DNA of 64,000 nt. It comes from UBA1351 sp965140555 (lineage in GTDB: Bacteria; Bacillota; Clostridia; Lachnospirales; Vallitaleaceae). The notes beneath the pieces were generated by a model. It saw nothing but the letters and a program-made list of their open reading frames with translations. It was not told where the DNA came from and ran no database searches. Position numbers and translations under genes: made by a program. Positions within the stretch are counted from its first letter, which is position 1; the number at the start of each line of letters is the position of its first letter. The stretch is from contig OZ223259.1 in the NCBI GenBank assembly GCA_965140555.1, positions 2,728,001 through 2,792,000 of the forward strand. Direction: 5' to 3'. Shown in pieces: positions 52,560-60,798 of the stretch.

Positions 52560-55071
52560 AAATAATAATGGCAAGATTATTCGAAAAATAGCGATGGATA
52601 AGATGAAGAGCAATAAGGGGCGATACTGGATTCTTCTGTTAACGATTGCCATGACAGCGATTCTATTAACAAGTACATTGACAGTAGGGGCGAGTTATAT
52701 TAAGTCTGTGGAGTATACGACGATGCGCCAAGTCGGTTCCAAAGCAGAAGGTGGATATAAATATTTGACACCGGAAGAATATGCGCAACTAGAAGGTCAT
52801 CCGGATATTAAGAAAAAAGGTTATATGCAAATTATCGGTGATGCTGAGGACCCTTCTTTTAAAACACGAGCCCAACAAGTTTTTTACATGGATAAGCAGG
52901 CTATGGAATTATCTTTTGTCATGCCTCTTATAGAGGGGCAAATGCCCCAAAAGGATAATGAAGTACTTGTTAGTACATTGACATTAGACATGCTAGGGCT
53001 CCCCCATGATGTTGGAAGTCAGATTCGAGTCAATCTTAATATGGACGATGAGATACAACCTATAACATGGACGGTATCGGGTATATATGAAGGGGATCAC
53101 TTGTCAATGGCAGATTTATGGGTAGTTTCGAAACCTTTAGCCGATAAGTTGCTTCAAGGGATAGAAATTCATTCGTATTCGCGTAGCAATCCTATGAAAA
53201 TTGCAGGACTTATAGGAATGGACGTTGTGCTGGGAAATCACAATCACATAGACGAAAAGCTTAAGCAGATTGCAAAGGAACAAGGCCTTGATATACCGGA
53301 TAATCGAATTGCCGTCAACTGGGCATATATGACGACGAATATCAGCTTTTCAGAGATTTTACCTTTTGTTACACTCCTTCTGCTACTTATTTTTAGTGGT
53401 TATTTGGTCATATATAATATTTTTTATATAGGAATTATTCAAGATATTCAATTTTATGGAATGCTTAAAACGATAGGGTGTACGAAGAAACAAGTCATGA
53501 GAATTGTTATAAGACAAGGCATGAATCTAACGATAAGAGCTATTCCGGCAGGGCTTTTAATCGGGTATAGTATAGGTAGAATCATTACTTCTGTCATTAT
53601 AAAAACACTCAATATAAGTGAAATAAGTTATTCCATGCATCCCCTAATATTTGTTTTTGCTATAGGCCTTACAGTAATCACCGTCTATTGGAGTGCTAGA
53701 AAGCCGGCAAAAACGGCAGGAAAAGTAAGTCCAATTGAAGCGACAAAAATGACGGGATTCGATTTCAAAAAAATAAGTCGATATACATCCGGAAACGGTA
53801 AAAAGCGACGATTCAGTATTGGATTAATGGCAAGGCAGAATATCATGCGATATAAGAAGAAAATGGTGATAGTTATTCTTTCGATAACCATTAGTCTTGT
53901 CTTATTGCAAACGATGACAACAGCAACCCATGCATTAGACATGGATCGGATGATTGATCAGATGATCATGGGAGATTATACTCTTGCAAGTGCACACTTT
54001 TTCGACTATAACTATTATTATGAGAGAGATGGGATGAATCATGAGATTCTTGATAGGCTGAATCAGGAGAAAGGTATTCAGTTGAACCCGGTATATGGGA
54101 TGAACAAAATCATTAAACCCAGTGAACGTCTTATGGAAGAGGTTTCGATAGAGAAAGATACCTCGAGTATGGAGGAGATAGACTTATTAGAAGGAAAACA
54201 ACGAATAGACTTGTATGGAATTGAAGAGGAAAGTTATAAGTATTTTGAGGCATTTATCATTGAAGGGAAATTGGATAGGGAAAAATTCAATGCTGGAAAA
54301 GGTGTTGTCCTATCAAGAGACATTCATAATTATGAGGCGGAGGAGGTCTATAGTGATGTCTATAACATAGGAGAATCCATCGATATACCGGATGAAGACG
54401 GAATAAATCATACCTATGAAATATTGGGGTTTGTTGAAGATATGCCCTATTATTTTTATGATGGTAATGGGACCAATTTTGGGATGAATATTTATATGAG
54501 TGCAGATGCCTTTAAGGTACAAAATGAAAGCATGCCGATTATGCTCGTCTCATTGACAGTGTCCAAGGAGGGTGAATCAGATATAGGACTCCTTTTGGAT
54601 GAAATGAGTAAAGCATATCCTGAATTCGCATACAAGAGTCGTCGTGATTATGTAGATAATCTTACAGGGTTCCATGATATGTTAAATATTGTAGGGTACA
54701 GTCTCAGCGGGCTTCTTGGCCTATTTGGAATTCTGAATTTTATCAATACATCTGTATCCGGTATCCTTTCCAGAAAACAAGAACTAGCCATGCTCCAAAC
54801 GATAGGTATGACATCAAAACAATTGCTGCGTATGTTAGTGATAGAGAGCCTCTTTATAACCTTGGTATCTATTGGCTTAGCATTTATAATTGGCGGAACG
54901 CTCAGCAAAATAGTCGGATCATGGGTTATATTTTCTTTGGGAACGATTAGCTTTAAACCACTCCTTGTTATATCGCCATTATTAATGATCGCCCTTTCTT
55001 TAGTGCCGATTATCACCTATAATACTATTAATAGAGTAAGTTTACTTGAAAGAATGAAGGTGGTTAATTAG
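52552..55071 (+). CDS. ABC exporter FtsX-type permease (two-domain, MacB-like)
   Basis: 839 residues from ATG 52552, after GGAGGC. It has an N-terminal helix, a large outside domain, three helices (LPFVTLLLLLIFSGYLVIYNIFYIG with the GMLKTIGCTKKQ loop), a second outside domain and three C-terminal helices (LAMLQTIGMTSKQLL loop). This is the complete plan that the broken gene at 15574 has lost. Such permeases drive substrates or signals across the membrane with the ATPase at 51882. Substrate unknown. Confidence 0.92.
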   Translation: MFKNNNGKIIRKIAMDKMKSNKGRYWILLLTIAMTAILLTSTLTVGASYIKSVEYTTMRQVGSKAEGGYKYLTPEEYAQLEGHPDIKKKGYMQIIGDAEDPSFKTRAQQVFYMDKQAMELSFVMPLIEGQMPQKDNEVLVSTLTLDMLGLPHDVGSQIRVNLNMDDEIQPITWTVSGIYEGDHLSMADLWVVSKPLADKLLQGIEIHSYSRSNPMKIAGLIGMDVVLGNHNHIDEKLKQIAKEQGLDIPDNRIAVNWAYMTTNISFSEILPFVTLLLLLIFSGYLVIYNIFYIGIIQDIQFYGMLKTIGCTKKQVMRIVIRQGMNLTIRAIPAGLLIGYSIGRIITSVIIKTLNISEISYSMHPLIFVFAIGLTVITVYWSARKPAKTAGKVSPIEATKMTGFDFKKISRYTSGNGKKRRFSIGLMARQNIMRYKKKMVIVILSITISLVLLQTMTTATHALDMDRMIDQMIMGDYTLASAHFFDYNYYYERDGMNHEILDRLNQEKGIQLNPVYGMNKIIKPSERLMEEVSIEKDTSSMEEIDLLEGKQRIDLYGIEEESYKYFEAFIIEGKLDREKFNAGKGVVLSRDIHNYEAEEVYSDVYNIGESIDIPDEDGINHTYEILGFVEDMPYYFYDGNGTNFGMNIYMSADAFKVQNESMPIMLVSLTVSKEGESDIGLLLDEMSKAYPEFAYKSRRDYVDNLTGFHDMLNIVGYSLSGLLGLFGILNFINTSVSGILSRKQELAMLQTIGMTSKQLLRMLVIESLFITLVSIGLAFIIGGTLSKIVGSWVIFSLGTISFKPLLVISPLLMIALSLVPIITYNTINRVSLLERMKVVN

Positions 55072-55074
55072 CGT

Positions 55075-55770
55075 ATGGGTACGATTATATTGGTAGAAGA
55101 TGACCAAGGGTTAAATGAGGGAATAGCCTTTGGTCTGGTACAAAAAGGGTATAGAGTGGCGGCATTTACGCATGGACTCCAGTGTTTGAATACACTTGCA
55201 GAATCGGAGACGGAATATGATTTGGCTATATTGGATATAGGACTACCGGATATAGACGGATTTGTTTTAGCCAAACGCATAAAAAGGTTCTACCATATGC
55301 CGGTTATTTTTTTGACGGCAATGGATGATGAGGCAGATATGCTAGAAGGCTATGCCATAGGATGCGAGGACTATATTACAAAACCTTTTTCATTGGCTGT
55401 GTTGATTGAAAGAATAAAGGTTGCACTCCGTAGAACAGAGATAAATTCGGAGACAGGTTCAGAAGAGTGCTGTTATATAAAGGATGGCCTTGAGTTGGAT
55501 TTTACAAAAAAAGTCTTTATAAAGGATGGTCAAGGGATTAACTTAACAGCCAAAGAAATCACATTAATGGAAACGTTTCTTAAGCATAAAAATCAAATAC
55601 TTACAAAGCAGCAACTGCTAGGTCAAGGATGGGATGTGGATGGAGATTCTATTGATGAGAATACACTATCTGTCAATATACGGCGGTTGCGTAAAAAGAT
55701 AGAAAAGGATCCAAAGAACCCTAAACAAATCAAGACCGTTTTTGGTATTGGGTATAAATGGTGCGACTAA
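55075..55770 (+). CDS. OmpR/PhoB-family response regulator
   Basis: 231 residues. The receiver domain has the acidic pair VEDDQ, phosphorylated Asp in LAILDIGLPDIDG (about Asp53) and Lys in YITKPFSL. The C-terminal winged helix is LTAKEITLMETFLKHKNQILTKQQLLGQGW and NTLSVNIRRLRKKI. It lies 3 bp after the permease stop, so exporter and two-component genes form one operon. It probably activates that operon in response to the kinase. Confidence 0.93.
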   Translation: MGTIILVEDDQGLNEGIAFGLVQKGYRVAAFTHGLQCLNTLAESETEYDLAILDIGLPDIDGFVLAKRIKRFYHMPVIFLTAMDDEADMLEGYAIGCEDYITKPFSLAVLIERIKVALRRTEINSETGSEECCYIKDGLELDFTKKVFIKDGQGINLTAKEITLMETFLKHKNQILTKQQLLGQGWDVDGDSIDENTLSVNIRRLRKKIEKDPKNPKQIKTVFGIGYKWCD

Positions 55771-56696
55771 TGGTGGCTCAAATTTTAGGCAGTATAGGTG
55801 CTCTTTTTGGTGTGGTGTTGTATATAGGTACAAGACGTTATAAGAAACGTATAGAAAGAGAACTTATTCAATTAAGTGATGCCCTTGAAGCCCAGCTGAT
55901 GGGAAAAACAATGCAGCCTTTTTCAGAATTAGACGATGAACTAATGTCAAAAATTCAGAAGCAACTGATGGGGTTGGAAGATTTATGGTTAGAACGGTAT
56001 GCTTATGAGAAGAAGGAAAGAGAACGGTTGAATAGTCTAATCAGTGATATTTCGCACCAGATAAAAACCCCTCTTGCCAATATTAAGCTTTATGATTCTT
56101 TAATAGAAACAGAGGGATTGGATAAGGATGCAAAAAATCAGTTCAGTCAAAAAAAAGAGCAGCAAATGAACAAGCTGGAGTGGTTAATGGAGGCACTGAT
56201 TAAAGTATCGAAGATGGAGACCGGGATTATACAATTTCATAAAAAAAGGCAAGAACTTAGTACGGTTCTGTTACAAGCAATCGATATGGTGACCCTTAAG
56301 GCGGAGAAGAACGCCAATCAAATTACTTTTCAGGTATCTGAAGCGGTGCAGGTTGATATAGATGGTAAGTGGATAGCAGAGGCTATATTCAACTTATTAG
56401 ATAATGCGGTCAAGTATAGTCCCAGAGGAAGTCAAATTGAAGTAGGGGTAGAGGTTTTAGAGCTGTTTGTACGTGTGACGATTGAGGATGAGGCAAAGCA
56501 AATTGCTCAGGAAGAATATCCGAACCTATTCAAACGGTTTTATAGAATGGACGAGACGGCTGAAGTAGAAGGTGTAGGTTTGGGGTTATATATGAGTCGC
56601 GATATTGTACAAAGGCATGAGGGCTATATCGTTGTTGAAGAAGGAACGGTTGGGAATCGGTTTTCAGTGTTTTTACCTCGTGCATTGACTTCCTAG
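55758..56696 (+). CDS. Sensor histidine kinase, short-sensor type
   Basis: 312 residues; an alternative start at 55770 (TAATG with the regulator stop) is about equally likely. A single N-terminal helix (AQILGSIGALFGVVLYIG) is followed by a coiled region, the H-box ISDISHQIKTPLANIK (phosphorylated His), the N-box FNLLDNAVKYSP and the G-box VEGVGLGLYMSRDIV. There is no sizeable outside sensor, as in kinases that sense through their ABC transporter partner. This matches the exporter genes just upstream. Confidence 0.92.
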   Translation: MVRLMVAQILGSIGALFGVVLYIGTRRYKKRIERELIQLSDALEAQLMGKTMQPFSELDDELMSKIQKQLMGLEDLWLERYAYEKKERERLNSLISDISHQIKTPLANIKLYDSLIETEGLDKDAKNQFSQKKEQQMNKLEWLMEALIKVSKMETGIIQFHKKRQELSTVLLQAIDMVTLKAEKNANQITFQVSEAVQVDIDGKWIAEAIFNLLDNAVKYSPRGSQIEVGVEVLELFVRVTIEDEAKQIAQEEYPNLFKRFYRMDETAEVEGVGLGLYMSRDIVQRHEGYIVVEEGTVGNRFSVFLPRALTS

Positions 56697-56773
56697 ATAC
56701 ATAGTGATACTATATTGTAAATGATAATGAATATCAATTAGCACAATGTAGCTAGGAAGAAAGGGTGTCTATA

Positions 56774-57850
56774 ATGCGATTGAGAGATGCTAAAGAATGT
56801 ATCAAGGAATTATATACGAACACAGAGATTGTTACGGCGTTGGTGAGTGAGCGGGGTGTCGGTAAAACGTCAGCCTATAAACAAAGTGCCAAAGAGCTAG
56901 GAATCGACTATATTGCACTCTATGCAGCGGCATTAGAGGGACCTGATTTTATGGGATTGCCTGTTAAAGATATCGATAAGGGAATAACCAAATATCTAGC
57001 GCCTCAGTTCTTGCCGACGAAACAGTCCATTGAAAACGGACTTCATCAGGAGAAGGGGATTCTAGTTTTGGAAGAGATTAACCGTGTGCCTTCCGATACA
57101 ATTTCAGTATTGTATCCCTTACTATTGGAACGAAAAATCAATGGACATGTTCTGGGTGAGGGGTGGCGCATTGGTGTGACCATGAATCCGGATACCCTCA
57201 ATTATCTGGTGAATTCACTCGATGATGCGATGATTGATCGCTTTGTCACCATTGAGGTTGAGGCAAATTTGGAGGACTATATAACGTATTCAAGAGAGAC
57301 GGGTGCTAATGAAACGGTTCTTCGTTTTCTAGAAGCAAATCCGGATATGCTGTTGATGCATCAAGATACCAAGACAACAGGAATGATGACAAAGGCACCG
57401 ACGCCAAGAGGTTGGACAAAAGTCCAAGAGGTATTAAACCAATGCCGTTTGCCGAAGGCACTGGAAACCGAATTAGTGACCGGCATTGTTGGCGCGATTG
57501 CGGCAGCTAGTTTTGAAGGATTTATAAGTGGAGGTGCACTTAACGTACCATCTGCCAAGGAGATTCTTACAGACTATACCTTGCATCAGCAAAAGATTCA
57601 AAAACTTCTAGAGGAGAATGAAATACCTGCCATAACAGGTCTTATTGAAAGAGTGATTGTGCTTTTGGACCAAGATGAAGGAATGATTCGGGAATTAGAT
57701 TGTTTTCTGGAAGACCTTCCCAATGAGCTAGGTATTTTTTTCTACAAAACACTATCCAGAGAGAGGGAAGAGATGTTGGATTATCTGAGTATCCAGTCAG
57801 TCGGCTTTGAAAAAATGAGTGACTTAGTCCTTGAACATCTCGTTATGTGA
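56774..57850 (+). CDS. MoxR-type AAA+ ATPase
   Basis: 358 residues from ATG 56774, after GAAAGGGTG; the GTG at 56765 overlaps the binding site. Walker A SERGVGKTS, Walker B ILVLEEINR, sensor 1 TMNPD and a C-terminal lid with TPRGWTKVQE. MoxR ATPases act as chaperones together with VWA proteins. It is the first of three tightly packed genes and lies 77 bp after the kinase gene, perhaps with its own promoter. The target is unknown. Confidence 0.88.
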   Translation: MRLRDAKECIKELYTNTEIVTALVSERGVGKTSAYKQSAKELGIDYIALYAAALEGPDFMGLPVKDIDKGITKYLAPQFLPTKQSIENGLHQEKGILVLEEINRVPSDTISVLYPLLLERKINGHVLGEGWRIGVTMNPDTLNYLVNSLDDAMIDRFVTIEVEANLEDYITYSRETGANETVLRFLEANPDMLLMHQDTKTTGMMTKAPTPRGWTKVQEVLNQCRLPKALETELVTGIVGAIAAASFEGFISGGALNVPSAKEILTDYTLHQQKIQKLLEENEIPAITGLIERVIVLLDQDEGMIRELDCFLEDLPNELGIFFYKTLSREREEMLDYLSIQSVGFEKMSDLVLEHLVM

Positions 57851-57861
57851 GGTGATGGAAG

Positions 57862-58992
57862 ATGATGAAAGACATAATGATCCAATTATTGCTGGAACAG
57901 CCCTACTTTGGATATATCGGAGCAAAGGTGAGTTTTGAAGAGGATGACAGCATAGTAACAACACAGATGCGTTATGATAATAAACCGATTATCGCTTATA
58001 ACAGAGATTGGTTTGAGAGTCTTGATGGGAAAAAGAAGAAGGGCCATGTGATTCATGAACTCCTGCATCTAGGTCTGTTGCATCCCTATCGCCGTGAGCA
58101 TCGGAGAAAAGATTTATGGCTTGCAGCGTGTGATATTGCAGTGAACGAGTTCATCGAATCAGACCAACGATCGAGCGATTCCCTGACACGTTATGCCATC
58201 TTTCGGGAACTTAAAGTAGAAATGGATGCCAATAAATCGGCAGAATATTATTATAATAGACTGTTAGATGAAGAAGATCAGATTAGCTTTGAAGAAAAAG
58301 AGAAGAAGCGATTGATGTCCTTTCCGTCACAGCGAAGTTACCGACTCGAATCCTTCGAGGATATTGATCAGCGGGAACTAGGTGCTAAAGCGCTTATGGA
58401 AGAGTTGATTTCCGTACAAAGTTTATCTATGGAAGAGGGGGTTATAAAGGGACCCTTAGGTGATTTGAGTGAAGAGGTATATAAGGAGCATAAGCAGGAT
58501 TGGCGCCATATTCTGAAGCTTTTTCTATCCGGACAGGGACGTATACGGCGCACCAAAACATACAAGCGACAATCCAGACGGTTTGAGGATGTTCCGGGAT
58601 GGCGGCGAAGCCTCGGTATGAAGGCATTAGTGGCTATTGATGAGAGCGGTTCTGTCTCCAATGCAGACGTTGCATCCTTCCATAAAGAATTGTCTAGAAT
58701 CAGTCAGATTGCAGGAACGGATATACAGGTAACACGCTTTGATACAGAATGTTCTGAGCCGGTATCTTTGAGAGAATTTTTGACAGATAAGCAGCGACGG
58801 CGAAAAGGCGGTACAGATTTTCGACCTATCTTTGAGTTGGCCGACCGGGAAAAGATGCCGGTTGTCATTATCTTTACCGATGGTCAAGGAAAGGCGCCAA
58901 TGACCGTGCATCAAAAGGTGCTGTGGGTACTTTTAGGCCATCAAAAGGCTCCCGTAAACTATGGGACGGAGGTGCATTTTCATGAAAATTAG
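57862..58992 (+). CDS. DUF2201-type metallopeptidase-like protein with VWA domain
   Basis: 376 residues. The N-terminal half has the zinc motif HELLHLGLLH (HExxH plus downstream His), and the C-terminal half has the VWA metal site: DESGSVS, Thr in GGTDFRP and FTDGQG. This is the partner that MoxR ATPases usually need, carrying a protease-like N-domain. Proteolysis is not proven, since many DUF2201 proteins could use the zinc site structurally. The gene is 11 bp after the ATPase gene and overlaps the third gene by 11 bp. Confidence 0.85.
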   Translation: MMKDIMIQLLLEQPYFGYIGAKVSFEEDDSIVTTQMRYDNKPIIAYNRDWFESLDGKKKKGHVIHELLHLGLLHPYRREHRRKDLWLAACDIAVNEFIESDQRSSDSLTRYAIFRELKVEMDANKSAEYYYNRLLDEEDQISFEEKEKKRLMSFPSQRSYRLESFEDIDQRELGAKALMEELISVQSLSMEEGVIKGPLGDLSEEVYKEHKQDWRHILKLFLSGQGRIRRTKTYKRQSRRFEDVPGWRRSLGMKALVAIDESGSVSNADVASFHKELSRISQIAGTDIQVTRFDTECSEPVSLREFLTDKQRRRKGGTDFRPIFELADREKMPVVIIFTDGQGKAPMTVHQKVLWVLLGHQKAPVNYGTEVHFHEN

Positions 58993-59323
58993 TCGGAAGG
59001 AGTCAGCCAATAATTATATTATCCGCGGATCCTTAAGTATGGATAAACGGTTTTTTACCAAAGAATCCATGAAGGCAGGAAGCTATCTCCGAATGTTGTT
59101 GGGATTAGAAGAAACCTATTGTAAGAAAGTCGTACGTATGGAAAAACAGGACCAAAGGGTCGTCATACAGTATGGCTATGGAGAGCTTGTCTTTGTCCCG
59201 AATGATGTACAAGGCTTTTTCAAGAAGGTCAAAGAGGCATATGGGAATAACCTGAAAGGTAATGTGGATGTATCCATCTCTTATGGGTTGGTAGATTTTC
59301 TGGAGATAAAGGTAGCACTGTAA
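58982..59323 (+). CDS. Small protein of the MoxR/VWA operon, function unknown
   Basis: 113 residues from ATG 58982, after GGAGG and overlapping the VWA gene. It is soluble and basic, with predicted strand-rich sequence (KKVVRMEKQDQRVVIQYGYGELVFVP). No known domain was recognised. Strict overlap with the VWA gene suggests a third subunit or adaptor. A strong terminator follows, so the operon is MoxR, VWA and this gene. Confidence 0.75.
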   Translation: MKISRKESANNYIIRGSLSMDKRFFTKESMKAGSYLRMLLGLEETYCKKVVRMEKQDQRVVIQYGYGELVFVPNDVQGFFKKVKEAYGNNLKGNVDVSISYGLVDFLEIKVAL

Positions 59324-59332
59324 AGGTGATAT

Positions 59333-59368
59333 AAAAAGGCTATTCAGTATATACTGAATAGCCTTTTT
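59333..59368. terminator. Bidirectional intrinsic terminator
   Basis: An 18-bp perfect palindrome with arms AAAAAGGCTATTCAGTAT and ATACTGAATAGCCTTTTT. It ends the MoxR operon and, in the other direction, the phosphotransferase gene. Confidence 0.92.
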
Positions 59369-59379
59369 CTGTCTTGAAT

Positions 59380-60369
59380 CTAAAGCGTTTCTAAACGATT
59401 AGATAAGGTTGTCGATACCGTGTTCAATTTCTTGCGAAGGGCAATCATCCACTCAGGTTCATTGTCATAGGTTTCTTCAACACTACGTATGATGCGGAAA
59501 TATTGATAAAGAGATTCAAACCGCATAAGTGTTAGGTGCTGAGATTCAGAGAGTGGCAGGTAAGTCCTGTTGGCTTGATAACCTTCTAAAAATAAATGCT
59601 TGACGTAAAGAAAATCCTTATAAGAGCTCTCTTCAATAATATTCTTGACGGCAATAATGATATCAAGATCGTACCAACCATAGCAGGCATCATCAAAATC
59701 AATCGTATAAATCTGATGATCTCTAGTATTCAAAATTAGATTATCCAGCTCATAGTCAAAGTGTAGTAAGCCATAGGTGGCTGATGTTTTGGGAAGGAGG
59801 GATAACTCCTTGGATAATTGCTCAATAACAGTCAAGTAGTCGAAGGACGTTGACTGAGAGTTAAAGCCATCTTTCATCATGAGCAGAATATCTTCAAAAG
59901 AATGACGATAGCACGTGTCTTGTGTGAAATCCTCAAGGGCATTATGAATCCGTCCTAACTGGGCACCGAGTTCAATAATAAGTGTGTCATCAAGAACTGT
60001 ATCTTCAAGCGTAAGGCCATTAGTGCTTGGTATACCTTCAAAGACAGCAGCATGATAGATTCCTCAAGGTGTAGATAGCGTTTCAACCTTCAAGTGATTT
60101 TTTGAAGGAATAAGTGTGGGGACACGGATGCCGGAGGTATGAAGATGTTCAATGAGTTGAACTTCACTTTGAATAAGCGTTAATGATTTCTCCTCTTCAG
60201 GTGAAAAACGTAAGAAGAGCAAGTTGCCATGTTGTTTGAAAGGATAAATGGCATTTGAAGAGATTCTAAAGTATTGAAATAGTTCAGTAGAGTCTTCATC
60301 ATAGTCCCATTTTTTGAGGCACATAAGAGCCAAATCTTCATTGTTGTATAAATTTTTTAATTTCATCAT
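59380..60369 (-). pseudogene. Aminoglycoside-phosphotransferase/CotS-type kinase gene with in-frame opal codon
   Basis: One frame runs through all 330 codons, broken only by TGA at 60066-60064. Before it: LLFLRFSPEEEKSLTLIQSEVQLIEHL. After it: GIYHAAVFEGIPSTNG, LGRIHNALEDF, then the catalytic loop GLLHFDYELDNLIL and the metal Asp in IYTIDFDDACYGW. Together these make a complete APH/choline kinase fold. TGA stands where Trp (TGG) is likely (STP-W-GIYHAAVFEG). Other genes here use TGA as stop, so this reads as nonsense. An AGGAGG-TAATC-ATA 30 bases upstream suggests that the original start codon may be lost too. Confidence 0.8.
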
Positions 60370-60388
60370 GTGTAAAAAATCTCCGTTT

Positions 60389-60448
60389 CTAAAATATATG
60401 ATTACCTCCTATTTTATAAAACGGTTGACGTATCATTCGACGTTCCAT
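60389..60448 (-). CDS. Very short open frame (19 residues) upstream of the phosphotransferase
   Basis: ATG 60448 follows AGGGAG with good spacing and ends at TAG 60391-60389. The product MERRMIRQPFYKIGGNHIF is basic. It could be a leader peptide controlling the downstream gene, or leftover coding sequence. Support is limited to the binding site and position. Confidence 0.3.
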   Translation of the reverse strand: MERRMIRQPFYKIGGNHIF

Positions 60449-60539
60449 GTCTATCACTCCCTTCTACATAACTATACATATATATTCGCCTAAATCATTT
60501 AGAATCCTCTAATTATGTGAAAAAAAACAAAAACAATAA

Positions 60540-60669
60540 TTGACTGGTCGGTTAATATCAAGTGGAATTATTATAAGCTATTGTTATCTTTTGTGCCTTT
60601 CCCCTATTTGGCGTGATTACCCTATTCTTTGGTTCAATAGCCCAAGACAAAGTATACGACAGATTTTGA
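60540..60669 (+). other. Operator-like sequence followed by a possible gene remnant
   Basis: TTGACTGGTCGGTTAA (60540-60555) resembles the sites of TetR-family repressors. From 60577 an open stretch of 30 codons encodes a hydrophobic C-terminus-like segment (AIVIFCAFPLFGVITLFFGS, then AQDKVYDRF) with no start codon. It may be the end of a membrane-protein gene whose start was deleted. The remainder of 60370-60798 holds only the short frame at 60389 and no other gene. Confidence 0.3.
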
Positions 60670-60798
60670 ATAATGAAAGGCAAGGTAGTTATGTTAATAC
60701 TTGTAACTATCGTCTTTCGGAATAGGATGCAAAAAATATAGGCGATGACTTGCGTGATGTGTCGTTGATGATATAATAAAACAACATATCACTTTTTT

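Noticed and set aside
60540..60725. 61-codon frame on the plus strand
   Set aside because: No ribosome binding site, and its translation resembles no protein; another frame in the same stretch looks more protein-like.
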